Positions 9,142 to 17,291 of a stretch of 64,000 nt of DNA are shown in pieces. The DNA lies in NCBI GenBank assembly GCA_000710935.1, contig BAYV01000015.1, positions 1 through 64,000 on the forward strand, read 5' to 3'. The notes under the pieces were generated by a model. That model ran no database searches, was not told where the DNA came from, and saw nothing but the letters and a program-made list of their open reading frames with translations. The first letter of the stretch is position 1. Each line of letters opens with the position of its first letter. The DNA comes from Iodidimonas nitroreducens (GTDB lineage Bacteria > Pseudomonadota > Alphaproteobacteria > Sphingomonadales > Rhodothalassiaceae). The position numbers and the translations under genes were made by a program.

Positions 9142-9946
9142 AACCGGGTCTTTAGCGGCTGTGCAATCGGCTTTTGCCGCTGCCCTTGAAGGGCGTGGAG
9201 ATGACGCCATTGCAGCGATGATCAAACCGATGGATGGGGTGCCCGCGGGCATCCAGCTCGATATTTATCGCAATAATATCCACGCTGCCCTCACCCGGTC
9301 CTGTCAGGGGCTGTATCCGGCCCTTCATGCCCTTGTGGGCGAAGGCTTTTTCCACCAGATGATGCGCGATTATCATCGCCTGCACCGCCCAGCACATGGG
9401 CGCATGGTGGATTATGGCCATGATCTGCCAGCGTTTTTGGAAAGCGATGATTTTCGCAATCGCTATGAAGCGGCCAACCGCCATCCCTATTTTGCCGATA
9501 TCGCCCGGCTCGAACTCGCCAGTTTCAAAATGCTCAGCGCCCCCGAAATGGCCCCGCTTGACCCTGCCTTTCTGGCCAACATCCCCCCGCAAGATGTGGA
9601 ATCCCTGCGTTTTGATCTGGCCCCTTATGCCTGCCTTCTGGCCAGCCCCTGGCCTGTTCTTGATATCTATAAAATGGCCATGGCGGCGGCTGAGGGCGAT
9701 GATAGCGTCAACGCGCCCGCCCTTGCCGATAATCCTGCCCGCCTGCTGATTATCCGACTTCACGGAGATGTTGAGATTATCCCCTTGTCCTATGGGGACT
9801 TCTCGTTTCTCATGAGCCTCGATGCCGGGGCGGCTCTGGGCGAAAGTGCGGCGGCCGCCTTTGCATCACAAAATGATTTCGATCTTTCTTCAGTCCTTAG
9901 CCAAGCGCTATCAATGGGTGTTTTTGCATCCTTCACGGAAAAATAA
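9134..9946 (+). CDS. bufC: BufC, DUF2063 partner of the MNIO enzyme
   Basis: DUF2063 domain protein (270 aa from ATG 9134). The N-terminal part has the family pattern: an FAAAL helix, DIYRNNIHAALTRSC, LYPALHALVGEGFF, then VDYGHDLPAFLES. This domain is thought to bind the precursor and assist the DUF692 enzyme; in bufferin operons it is the standard third gene. A frame open from 9017 lies inside bufB and was ignored. The C-terminal half (from about residue 150) is the less conserved region found in long BufC proteins. Overlaps bufB by 8 bp and precedes the DoxX gene by 26 bp. Confidence 0.9.
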   Translation: MAETGSLAAVQSAFAAALEGRGDDAIAAMIKPMDGVPAGIQLDIYRNNIHAALTRSCQGLYPALHALVGEGFFHQMMRDYHRLHRPAHGRMVDYGHDLPAFLESDDFRNRYEAANRHPYFADIARLELASFKMLSAPEMAPLDPAFLANIPPQDVESLRFDLAPYACLLASPWPVLDIYKMAMAAAEGDDSVNAPALADNPARLLIIRLHGDVEIIPLSYGDFSFLMSLDAGAALGESAAAAFASQNDFDLSSVLSQALSMGVFASFTEK

Positions 9947-9972
9947 CCCGTGTCATCATCAGGAGACCGCAT

Positions 9973-10458
9973 ATGACCAACTCGCACATGGGCTCAGACA
10001 GCCTTGTGAATAAAGCCCGATCCGCCTATGGCCTGTTCAATCTCACCCCCGAATGGCTGGTTTTGCTGGTGGCCCGCATCGCCATCATCCACACATTCTG
10101 GTCATCGGCCAGCAACAAGCTGGCAGGTGTTTTTGAACTGAAGCCTTTTCAGGCCATGCTGTTTGAAAGCGAATTCGGCATGCCCTTCCCCGAGGTTACG
10201 GCTTTATTGGCGGGCTGGGCGGAATATGCTTTGCCTTTCCTTTTGCTGATCGGGCTGGCCAGCCGCCTTGCCGCTGCGGGCATTTTGTTCATGACCCTGC
10301 TGATCCAGTTTTATGTGTTCTGGAGTGCCGATGATTTTTGGGTGATGATGCTGCAAACTCACATTTTCTGGGCCGTGCCCATGCTGGTCATCATGAAATA
10401 TGGCGCTGGCAGCCTGTCTGTTGATGCCCTTTTGAAGAAGACCGTGTTCGCCCGCTGA
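9973..10458 (+). CDS. bufD: DoxX-family membrane protein (BufD)
   Basis: Small integral membrane protein (161 aa) with about four hydrophobic helices (LVLLVARIAIIHTFW, FPEVTALLAGWAEYALPFLLLIG-type core, LFMTLLIQFYVFW, IFWAVPMLVIM). The pattern around RIAIIHTFWSSASNKLAG and GWAEYALPFLLLIGLASR fits DoxX. It is the usual fourth gene of bufferin operons; its exact task (membrane redox or export support) is not established. The ribosome-binding site CAGGAG lies before ATG 9973. A strong terminator at 10485-10517 ends the operon. Confidence 0.9.
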   Translation: MTNSHMGSDSLVNKARSAYGLFNLTPEWLVLLVARIAIIHTFWSSASNKLAGVFELKPFQAMLFESEFGMPFPEVTALLAGWAEYALPFLLLIGLASRLAAAGILFMTLLIQFYVFWSADDFWVMMLQTHIFWAVPMLVIMKYGAGSLSVDALLKKTVFAR

Positions 10459-10484
10459 GCCGCTTTTTTTCCTGAAAACGATCG

Positions 10485-10517
10485 GGCCGGGGGTTTAAAA
10501 TCCCCGGCCTTCGTTTT
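10485..10517. terminator. Bidirectional terminator, bufferin operon / DUF1244
   Basis: GGCCGGGG (10485-10492) pairs perfectly with CCCCGGCC (10502-10509) around an AT-rich loop, followed by TTCGTTTTT. It lies between the convergent bufD and DUF1244 genes and overlaps the stop codon of the latter. Confidence 0.85.
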
Positions 10518-10815
10518 TCTTCAGGCTTTCGGCCATCAATGCAAGCTGGGCTTCGCTGGCCGGCGTTTGATGGCGCTGTTTCCATTCGGCGGGCGACATG
10601 CCGTAAATTGCGGTGCGGGCCGCCTCCTTATCCATGGGATGCCCCATATCCGCCGCCGCTTCGGCGTACCAATCCGCCAGACAATTGCGGCAAAAGCCGC
10701 TTTGGCCCATCATGTCCACATTCTGCACATCCGTGCGATGGCGCAAATGCTGCACCAGCTTGCGAAAGGCTGCGGCCTCCATCTTTTCACGCTGCTGTTG
10801 GGTGGGATTGCTCAT
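10495..10815 (-). CDS. DUF1244 family protein
   Basis: Conserved alphaproteobacterial/gammaproteobacterial protein of 106 aa without assigned function. The family core is visible: HLRHRTDVQNVDMMGQSGFC, RNCLADWY and YGMSPAEWK. The GFCRNC cysteine pair looks like a metal or redox site, which is inference. Predicted soluble, no signal peptide. Its stop codon lies inside the shared terminator hairpin. It is 34 bp downstream of the prepilin peptidase gene on the same strand, so it may be co-transcribed with it. Confidence 0.9.
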   Translation of the reverse strand: MSNPTQQQREKMEAAAFRKLVQHLRHRTDVQNVDMMGQSGFCRNCLADWYAEAAADMGHPMDKEAARTAIYGMSPAEWKQRHQTPASEAQLALMAESLKKNEGRGF

Positions 10816-10849
10816 TCACACTCTCCTCTTTCTCTTGCTTTGATCCTGC

Positions 10850-11611
10850 TTAAAACCCGCCAAAAAACCTTTGGCCATAGAGCCATAATAGCCAGAAAGA
10901 CAGGGCAATGAAGGGGCCAAAGGGAATGGCATCCCCCGCCCCCAGATGATGCCCGCGCAGCCTTTGCCCCAGCACATAAAAAAGCCCGGAAAGGCTGGCG
11001 AGCAACAGCACATAAGGCAAAGCCTGCCAGCCCATCCACGCCCCGGCGGCAGCCAGCAATTTGGCATCCCCAAGGCCCAGACCCTCGCGCCCCCGCAGAT
11101 GGCGATAGGCAAAAGCAATCCCCGCAAGAAGGCCATAGCCCACCATCGCCCCCAAGGCCGCCGAAAGCAGATCCACCGGCCCGATAAAGGCCGCCACAAA
11201 AAGCCCCATCAGGATCAAAGGCAGGGTCAGCAGATCGGGCAAAAAGAAATGCCGGGCATCGATCACCGCAAGGGTCAGCAGAATCAGCCCCAGAAACAGG
11301 GTGGCCAGGGATGATAACCCCCAGCCCATCGCCAAACCTGATTGGGCGGCAATCAGCAGGGCCAAAAGCTCGAAAATCAGCGTATGGCGGGGAATGGGGG
11401 TGCCGCAGGTGCGGCAGCGCCCGCGCAATATCAGAAAGGAAAGGATCGGCACCAGATCATAGGCTGCCAAGGGGGTGCCGCAGGTTCGGCAGGCCGAACG
11501 CACCATGGCCACCGGCTCATCCCGCGGCAGGCGATCCGCCAACAGAGCAAAAAAACTGCCCAAAAAGGGCGCAATGAAAAGCCCTGAAAGGCCCCAATGA
11601 GGCTCAATCAC
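10850..11611 (-). CDS. Prepilin peptidase (A24 family)
   Basis: Membrane aspartic protease (253 aa) that cleaves leader peptides of type IV pilins or type II pseudopilins and may N-methylate them. Two CRTCG cysteine pairs form the zinc-binding N-terminal cytoplasmic domain. The catalytic aspartates are in DARHFFLPD and GLGDAKLLA, between about seven to eight membrane segments. Start is GTG at 11611 with a weak AGGAT site. No pilus or secretion genes lie nearby, so its substrates are elsewhere in the genome. Confidence 0.9.
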   Translation of the reverse strand: MIEPHWGLSGLFIAPFLGSFFALLADRLPRDEPVAMVRSACRTCGTPLAAYDLVPILSFLILRGRCRTCGTPIPRHTLIFELLALLIAAQSGLAMGWGLSSLATLFLGLILLTLAVIDARHFFLPDLLTLPLILMGLFVAAFIGPVDLLSAALGAMVGYGLLAGIAFAYRHLRGREGLGLGDAKLLAAAGAWMGWQALPYVLLLASLSGLFYVLGQRLRGHHLGAGDAIPFGPFIALSFWLLWLYGQRFFGGF

Positions 11612-11813
11612 ATCCTATCGCCCGTATCCTAAAGCCCGTATCGGGGTTGCCTTCACATGCCATCACCAGGCCTCATCACATAAAAAACGGCAAGGAAATG
11701 CACCGCAATCAGATTGTGCCTGTTGCATCCTGATGCTGCAATGGGCAAAACTGCGAGGGTCGCCAAGTTTGCTTTTGTCATGATCTTCACCGCTCAACAA
11801 GGCCCAAGCCTTT

Positions 11814-12740
11814 ATGACATCTGAACCCTCTGGCCTTTATCCGGCGCCTTATCGCCTTGTTCGCCCGGCCTTCAAGGCTGGCCCTTTTCTGTGCGCATCG
11901 CCCCATAGCGGCCGCTATTATCCCGATGATTTCAAGCGTGCCTCGCGCCTTGATGAAATGCTGTTGCGGCGCTCGGAAGATTTTCATGTGGATGAGCTGT
12001 TTCAACTGGCCCCGGATTTTGGCGCGCCTTTGCTTATGGCCCATTATCCCCGCGCCTATGTGGATCTCAATCGCGCGGAAAACGAGCTTGATCCCCTGCT
12101 GATCCGCGATCCCCTGCCCCAAAGCAGCGCCATGATCAGCGAACGGGTGGCCGCGGGTCTTGGCACTTTGGCCCGGGTCGTGGCCATCGGGATGCCGATC
12201 TATCACAAGCCCTTATCGCTGGCCGAAGCCAAAGCCCGCATCGCACGCATTCACACCCCCTATCATCAGGCCTTGGATGCGCTTTTATCTGCCGCCCACA
12301 AGCATCATGGCTGGTCCGTGTTGCTCGATTGTCATTCCATGCCCTCAAAACCCCTGCGGGCGGGCGAGGGCGATCAGCATGGCTTTGATGCTGATATTGT
12401 TTTGGGGGATTGCCATGGCACAAGCTGTGATCCCCGCCTGATCAACCGGGCTGAGGACATCCTCCATGATCTGGGCTATCGGGTGGCCCGCAATGATCCC
12501 TATGCCGGGGGCTATTGCACCCAGCATCATGGCCGCCCCCATGAGGGCCGCCATGCTTTGCAGATCGAGATTAATCGCGGCCTTTATATGGATGAGATCA
12601 GGCTACTGAAAAAGCCCGCTTTCGAGGTTGTGGCCGCCGATATGGGGCGTTTGTTAAAGGGGCTTTTCAGCCTTGATCTGGGCCATGCCAATACGGCCCT
12701 GGGCGAAAGTGGCCCCCCCCGCCATCTGGCCGCCGAATGA
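11814..12740 (+). CDS. N-formylglutamate amidohydrolase family protein
   Basis: Zinc hydrolase-like protein (308 aa) of the N-formylglutamate amidohydrolase family. Motifs: SPHSGRYYP near the N-terminus, YPRAYVDLNR, HTPYHQALD, LLDCHSMPS, the metal-ligand cluster GDCHGTSCD, and QIEINRGLYMDE. The HutG-type enzyme releases formate and glutamate at the end of one histidine degradation pathway, but no hut genes are adjacent, so hutG is not assigned. It lies between a divergent prepilin peptidase and the acetyl-CoA synthetase gene. Function at substrate level is uncertain. Confidence 0.85.
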   Translation: MTSEPSGLYPAPYRLVRPAFKAGPFLCASPHSGRYYPDDFKRASRLDEMLLRRSEDFHVDELFQLAPDFGAPLLMAHYPRAYVDLNRAENELDPLLIRDPLPQSSAMISERVAAGLGTLARVVAIGMPIYHKPLSLAEAKARIARIHTPYHQALDALLSAAHKHHGWSVLLDCHSMPSKPLRAGEGDQHGFDADIVLGDCHGTSCDPRLINRAEDILHDLGYRVARNDPYAGGYCTQHHGRPHEGRHALQIEINRGLYMDEIRLLKKPAFEVVAADMGRLLKGLFSLDLGHANTALGESGPPRHLAAE

Positions 12741-12876
12741 TCCCATCGGTATCATGAACATAAGGTCATCCCCGCGCCGCTTGCAGCCCCGGCCTCGTCT
12801 ATGCCATCAAGGGCAGATAAAGCCTTTGGGCATAAAAACTGGATCAGGTTCCATTTTTGGGTAGCAGGAGCATGTC

Positions 12877-14832
12877 ATGACACAAGAAAAAACCGAGCAG
12901 GATCAAACACGCTTTCCGGTGCCTCAAACATTGGCGCAATCCGCCCGGTGCAATGCGGATGATTATCAAAGGCTTTATCGTGCCTCTATCGATGATCCTG
13001 ATGGCTTTTGGCGTGAACAGGGGCAACGCCTGCAATGGGAAACCCCCTATACCCAAGTGAAAAACACCTGCTTTGATGGTGATGTCTCGATCAAATGGTT
13101 CGAGGATGGCACCCTCAATGCCAGCGTCAATTGCATCGATCGCCATCTGCCCGAAAAAGCCAATGATATTGCCCTGATCTGGGAAGGCGATAATCCCGCC
13201 TATCACCATGCCATCACCTATGGCCAGCTTCATGATCATGTCTGCCGCTTTGCCAATGTCTTGAAAAATATGGGCGTCAAAAAAGGGGATCGGGTCACCA
13301 TCTATATGCCGATGATCCCCGAAACGGCCTATGCCATGCTCGCCTGTGCCCGTATCGGGGCTGTTCATTCCGTTGTTTTTGCGGGTTTTTCTGCAGAAGC
13401 TTTGGCCAATCGGATCAAGGATTGCGATAGCCAATGGGCGATCACCGCCGATGAAGGCGTGCGCGCCGGAAAATCCATTCCTTTGAAGAACAATCTCGAT
13501 GAGGCCGCCCGCTCCTGTCCCGGGCTGAAAGCGGTTTTAGCGGTGCGCCATACCGGGGCCACGGTTTCATGGGTGGATGGCCGCGATTATTGGTATCATG
13601 AAGCGGCGCTGAAGGTGGACAGCCGGTGCGAACCGGTAGTGATGAACGCCGAAGATCCCCTGTTCATCCTTTACACATCCGGCTCCACCGGTAAGCCGAA
13701 AGGTGTGCTGCACACCACCGGCGGCTATCTTTTATGGGCTTCGATCACCCATGATTATGTGTTTGATTATCAGCCGGGCGAGATTTACTGGTGCGCCGCC
13801 GATGTGGGCTGGGTCACCGGCCACAGCTATATCATCTATGGACCGCTGGCCAATGGCGCCACCAGCCTGATGTTTGAAGGCGTGCCCACCTGGCCCGATG
13901 TGGATCGTTTCTGGCAGATCATCAACAAGCACAAGGTGAATATCTTCTACACCGCCCCCACCGCCCTGCGCGCCCTGATGCGCGAAGGCGATGCCCCGGT
14001 GGAGCGCCATGATCTATCCTCGCTGCGGATTTTGGGATCGGTGGGCGAGCCGATCAATCCTGAAGCCTGGCTGTGGTATCATCGCGTGGTGGGCAAAGGC
14101 CGGTGCCCGATTGTGGATACATGGTGGCAAACCGAAACCGGCGGCATGATGATCACCCCCCTGCCCGGCGCCACGGATCTGAAACCCGGCTCGGCCACCC
14201 GGCCCTTTTTCGGGGTGAAACCCGCCCTTGTGGATGCCGAGGGCCAGATCATCGAAGGCGCGGGGGCCGGTAATCTGGTGATCACCGATAGCTGGCCGGG
14301 GCAGGCGCGGACGCTTTATGGCGATCATGAACGCTTCATCCAAACCTATTTCAGCGCCTATCCCGGCACCTATTTCACCGGCGATGGCTGCAAACGCGAT
14401 GCGGATGGCTATTATTGGATCACCGGCCGGGTTGATGATGTGATCAATGTTTCAGGCCATCGCATGGGCACCGCCGAGGTGGAAAGCGCCCTAGTCGCCC
14501 ATCATCTGGTTGCGGAAGCGGCAGTGGTGGGCTTTCCCCATGATGTGAAAGGCCAGGGCATTTATTGCTATGTGACCCTGAATGCCGGACTGGAGCCCAC
14601 GGAAGATCTGGCCAGGGAATTGCGCCAATGGGTGCGTAAGGATATTGGCCCCATCGCCACCCCCGATCATATTCATTTCACCCCATCCCTGCCGAAAACC
14701 CGATCCGGCAAGATCATGCGGCGTATTTTGCGCAAAATCGCGGAGAATGATTTTTCAAATCTGGGTGATACCTCCACCCTTGCCGATCCTTCGGTGGTGG
14801 ATAGCCTGATCGAAGGCCGCCAGATCCGCTGA
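12877..14832 (+). CDS. acs: Acetyl-CoA synthetase
   Basis: AMP-forming acetate:CoA ligase (651 aa, full length). The adenylate-forming signature [11 protein letters not shown] sits near residue 270, followed by [11 protein letters not shown], the TWWQTETGG motif and the hinge [14 protein letters not shown]; the C-terminal catalytic lysine is in [12 protein letters not shown]. That lysine is the usual acetylation switch in Acs. Strong AGGAGC site before ATG 12877. Its 3' end faces an acetate-type symporter operon (gap 13 bp, convergent), which fits an acetate uptake and activation module. Confidence 0.95.
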   Translation: MTQEKTEQDQTRFPVPQTLAQSARCNADDYQRLYRASIDDPDGFWREQGQRLQWETPYTQVKNTCFDGDVSIKWFEDGTLNASVNCIDRHLPEKANDIALIWEGDNPAYHHAITYGQLHDHVCRFANVLKNMGVKKGDRVTIYMPMIPETAYAMLACARIGAVHSVVFAGFSAEALANRIKDCDSQWAITADEGVRAGKSIPLKNNLDEAARSCPGLKAVLAVRHTGATVSWVDGRDYWYHEAALKVDSRCEPVVMNAEDPLFILYTSGSTGKPKGVLHTTGGYLLWASITHDYVFDYQPGEIYWCAADVGWVTGHSYIIYGPLANGATSLMFEGVPTWPDVDRFWQIINKHKVNIFYTAPTALRALMREGDAPVERHDLSSLRILGSVGEPINPEAWLWYHRVVGKGRCPIVDTWWQTETGGMMITPLPGATDLKPGSATRPFFGVKPALVDAEGQIIEGAGAGNLVITDSWPGQARTLYGDHERFIQTYFSAYPGTYFTGDGCKRDADGYYWITGRVDDVINVSGHRMGTAEVESALVAHHLVAEAAVVGFPHDVKGQGIYCYVTLNAGLEPTEDLARELRQWVRKDIGPIATPDHIHFTPSLPKTRSGKIMRRILRKIAENDFSNLGDTSTLADPSVVDSLIEGRQIR

Positions 14833-14845
14833 GCACATGGGAATT

Positions 14846-16642
14846 TTATGAGCTTTCATCGGCAGGATGGCGCATGGCATGGGCCCCGGCATAGCCGCTG
14901 GGCAGGCGGATATCATTCACCAGATCATTGATCTCGGCGGGGGGCGGGGCGGTGAAATGGCTAACGCTTATGGCCATGGCAAAATTCACCAGCATCCCGA
15001 TGATCCCGATGCCTTCGGGGGAGATGCCGAAAAGCCAGTGGGCGGCGCTGTTCCATTCCGGCATCACGAATTTGAAAAACAGGATATAGCCAAAGGTGAA
15101 AAGAAGGCCGCTGATCATGCCGGCAATCGCCCCCTCGCGGTTCATCCGCTTGGTGAAAATGCCCATGAAAATCACCGGAAACAGGGATGCCGCCGCCAAG
15201 CCAAAGGCAAAGGCCACAACTTCGGCCACAAATCCCGGCGGATTGATCCCCAGATAACCCGCCACCAATATGGCCGTAGCCGCCGAAAGCCGGGCAAACA
15301 TCAGTTCCTGCCTGTCGGTCATATCCGGCAGGAATGTCTTTTTCATCAGATCATGGCTCACCGCCGATGAAATCACCAATAAAAGCCCGGCTGCGGTGGA
15401 TAAAGCCGCCGCCAATCCGCCCGCCGCCACAAGGGCGATCACCCAGGGTGGAAGCTGGGCTATTTCGGGGTTCGCCAGCACCATGATATCGCGATCCACA
15501 TAGATTTCATTGGGGCTATCGGATGGATTGGCGGTCAGCCGCTCCCCCCATTGGCCGCGCTGGTCATCTTTATAAAGGGGCGCGCCCTCAAAAGCCTCGC
15601 CAGCCCGATATTGGATGATCCCATCCTCATTTTTATCATGCCATGCAATCAGCCCCATATTTTCCCAATTCCCAAGCCAGAAGGGGGCCTTTTCATAGGG
15701 CTGCTCATTCACCTGATCGATGAAATTGATCCGGGCAAAGGCCCCCACCGCAGGCGCCGTGGTATAAAGCAGGGCGATAAAAAACAGCGCCCAGCCCGCA
15801 GAAAGCCGGGCATCCGATGCCTTGGGCACGGTGAAAAACCGCACGATCACATGGGGCAACCCCGCCGTTCCCACCATCAGCGCGGCGGTGATGGCCATCA
15901 TATCGATCATCGATTTGCTGCCGCTGGTATAGGGCGCAAAACCCAGATCAACCAGGGTTTGATCCAGCTTTTGTAAAACCCATAGCCCCGATCCATCGGC
16001 CATCTGGGCCCCCAGCCCGATTTGTGGCACCGGCTGGCCGCTGATCAGGATCGACATGAAAATGGCGGGCACCAGATAGGCAAAAATCAGCACGCAATAT
16101 TGCGCAACCTGGGTATAGGTCACCCCTTTCATGCCGCCCATCACCGCATAGAAAAAAACCACGCCCATGCCGATCAGCACGCCATAGGTGATATCCACTT
16201 CCAGAAAGCGCGAGAAAACCACGCCTACCCCGCGCATCTGCCCGGCCACATAGGTAAAGGAAATAAAGATCAAGCAGATCACCGCCACCACCCGCGCCGT
16301 GCGGGAATAATAGCGGGTGCCCACAAAATCGGGCACGGTGAACTGACCGAATTTTCGCAGATAAGGGGCAAGAAGCAGGGCCAGCAAAACATAGCCGCCG
16401 GTCCATCCCATCAGATAAACCGAGCCATCATAGCCCGCAAAGGCAATGATCCCGGCCATCGAGATGAAAGAGGCCGCGCTCATCCAATCGGCAGCCGTGG
16501 CCATGCCATTGACCACCGGATGAACGCCGCCACCCGCCACATAAAAATCTTTGGTGCTTCCCGCCCGGCTCCAGATGGCAATGCCGATATAAAGGGCAAA
16601 GCTGAGGCTAACGGTGATGATGATCAGGGTTTGCGTTTCCAT
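14846..16642 (-). CDS. Sodium:solute symporter, ActP-like large subunit
   Basis: Inner-membrane transporter of the SSS family (598 aa) with about 13-14 helices. Conserved segments include KDFYVAGGGVHP, NGMATAADWMSAASFISMAG and LSTAAGLLLVISSAVSHDL. A large hydrophilic loop around residues 315-385 (NWENMGLIAWHDKNEDGIIQ) is typical of the subgroup that pairs with a DUF4212 partner. Acetate or a similar small carboxylate is the likely substrate because acs is adjacent and ActP belongs to this group, but the sequence alone does not fix it. It follows the DUF4212 gene by 5 bp. Confidence 0.9.
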   Translation of the reverse strand: METQTLIIITVSLSFALYIGIAIWSRAGSTKDFYVAGGGVHPVVNGMATAADWMSAASFISMAGIIAFAGYDGSVYLMGWTGGYVLLALLLAPYLRKFGQFTVPDFVGTRYYSRTARVVAVICLIFISFTYVAGQMRGVGVVFSRFLEVDITYGVLIGMGVVFFYAVMGGMKGVTYTQVAQYCVLIFAYLVPAIFMSILISGQPVPQIGLGAQMADGSGLWVLQKLDQTLVDLGFAPYTSGSKSMIDMMAITAALMVGTAGLPHVIVRFFTVPKASDARLSAGWALFFIALLYTTAPAVGAFARINFIDQVNEQPYEKAPFWLGNWENMGLIAWHDKNEDGIIQYRAGEAFEGAPLYKDDQRGQWGERLTANPSDSPNEIYVDRDIMVLANPEIAQLPPWVIALVAAGGLAAALSTAAGLLLVISSAVSHDLMKKTFLPDMTDRQELMFARLSAATAILVAGYLGINPPGFVAEVVAFAFGLAAASLFPVIFMGIFTKRMNREGAIAGMISGLLFTFGYILFFKFVMPEWNSAAHWLFGISPEGIGIIGMLVNFAMAISVSHFTAPPPAEINDLVNDIRLPSGYAGAHAMRHPADESS

Positions 16643-16647
16643 AAGCT

Positions 16648-17088
16648 TTAATGTGATCCCCTTACATTCGGGCCAGATTCTGCCGGGCCAGATTCTGCCG
16701 GGCCAGATTCTGCCGGGCCAGATTCTGCCGGGCCAGATTCTGCCGGGCCAGATTCTGCCGGGCCAGATTCTGCCGGGCCAGATTCTGCCGGGCCAGATTC
16801 TGCCGGACGAGATTTTTCAGGATGAGAAAACTGCCGTTCCAGCCTGTTCATCCGCCGCACATAATAAAGCACAAGCCCCAGAAACACATAAATTGCCCCT
16901 TGCTGGGAAAACCAGAAACCAAGCTTGAAACCAAAAAATTGAATGTGATTAAGGGGTTCGACAAACACAATCCCCGCGCCAAAGGATGCGATAAACCAGA
17001 TCGCCATCAGCTTTGCCAAAAGGGAAATATTCGCCGCCCAATAGTGATTGATGCGGCTGTCTGAGAGGGATAAATCCCTGCTATGCAT
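16648..17088 (-). CDS. DUF4212 symporter small subunit with AESGP-repeat tail
   Basis: Small membrane partner of the adjacent symporter (146 aa from ATG 17088, preceded by GGGGGA). The body matches DUF4212: YWAANISLLAKLMAIWF, FGFKLGFWFSQQGAIYVFLG, YYVRRMNRLERQF, with two membrane helices. Unlike the family, which ends about here, this one carries a tail of nine identical AESGP units encoded by a perfect 15-bp tandem repeat, then NVRGSH. The tail should face the cytoplasm. Length of the array is probably variable between strains. Start could be five codons upstream at 17103. Confidence 0.88.
   Translation of the reverse strand: MHSRDLSLSDSRINHYWAANISLLAKLMAIWFIASFGAGIVFVEPLNHIQFFGFKLGFWFSQQGAIYVFLGLVLYYVRRMNRLERQFSHPEKSRPAESGPAESGPAESGPAESGPAESGPAESGPAESGPAESGPAESGPNVRGSH
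16670..16804. repeat. Nine perfect copies of a 15-bp tandem repeat
   Basis: GGGCCAGATTCTGCC is repeated nine times without a mismatch from 16670 to 16804, with a tenth degenerate unit after it. The unit is a multiple of three and encodes AESGP in the DUF4212 protein, so changes in copy number would keep the frame. Perfect identity suggests recent expansion. Confidence 0.97.
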
Positions 17089-17291
17089 TTGCTTTTCCCC
17101 CATGATCCGGCTCGATATCTGTTTCTTTCCAAAAAACCATAACCTGATTTTCCATGATTTCAAAAAAATGATTCCGCCGCCCAAAATCAATCGATCTTGC
17201 ACATGGTTCGCATTTTCCTCTTGGGCGCGGGCAAAGGCATCGGCTATGGATTGCTTTTAATCCGTCGTCAGATCCACGCGCCCTTGAAGGG

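Noticed and set aside
11814-12740. Assignment as HutG of histidine degradation
   Set aside because: Family match only; no hutU/H/I/F genes in the neighbourhood.
16670-16804. CRISPR-like array
   Set aside because: Units are contiguous 15-bp repeats without spacers and lie inside a coding frame; no cas genes.
16614-16928. Plus-strand frame encoding many QILPG repeats
   Set aside because: It is the antisense reading of the DUF4212 repeat array; the minus-strand gene has a family match, a ribosome-binding site and operon context.
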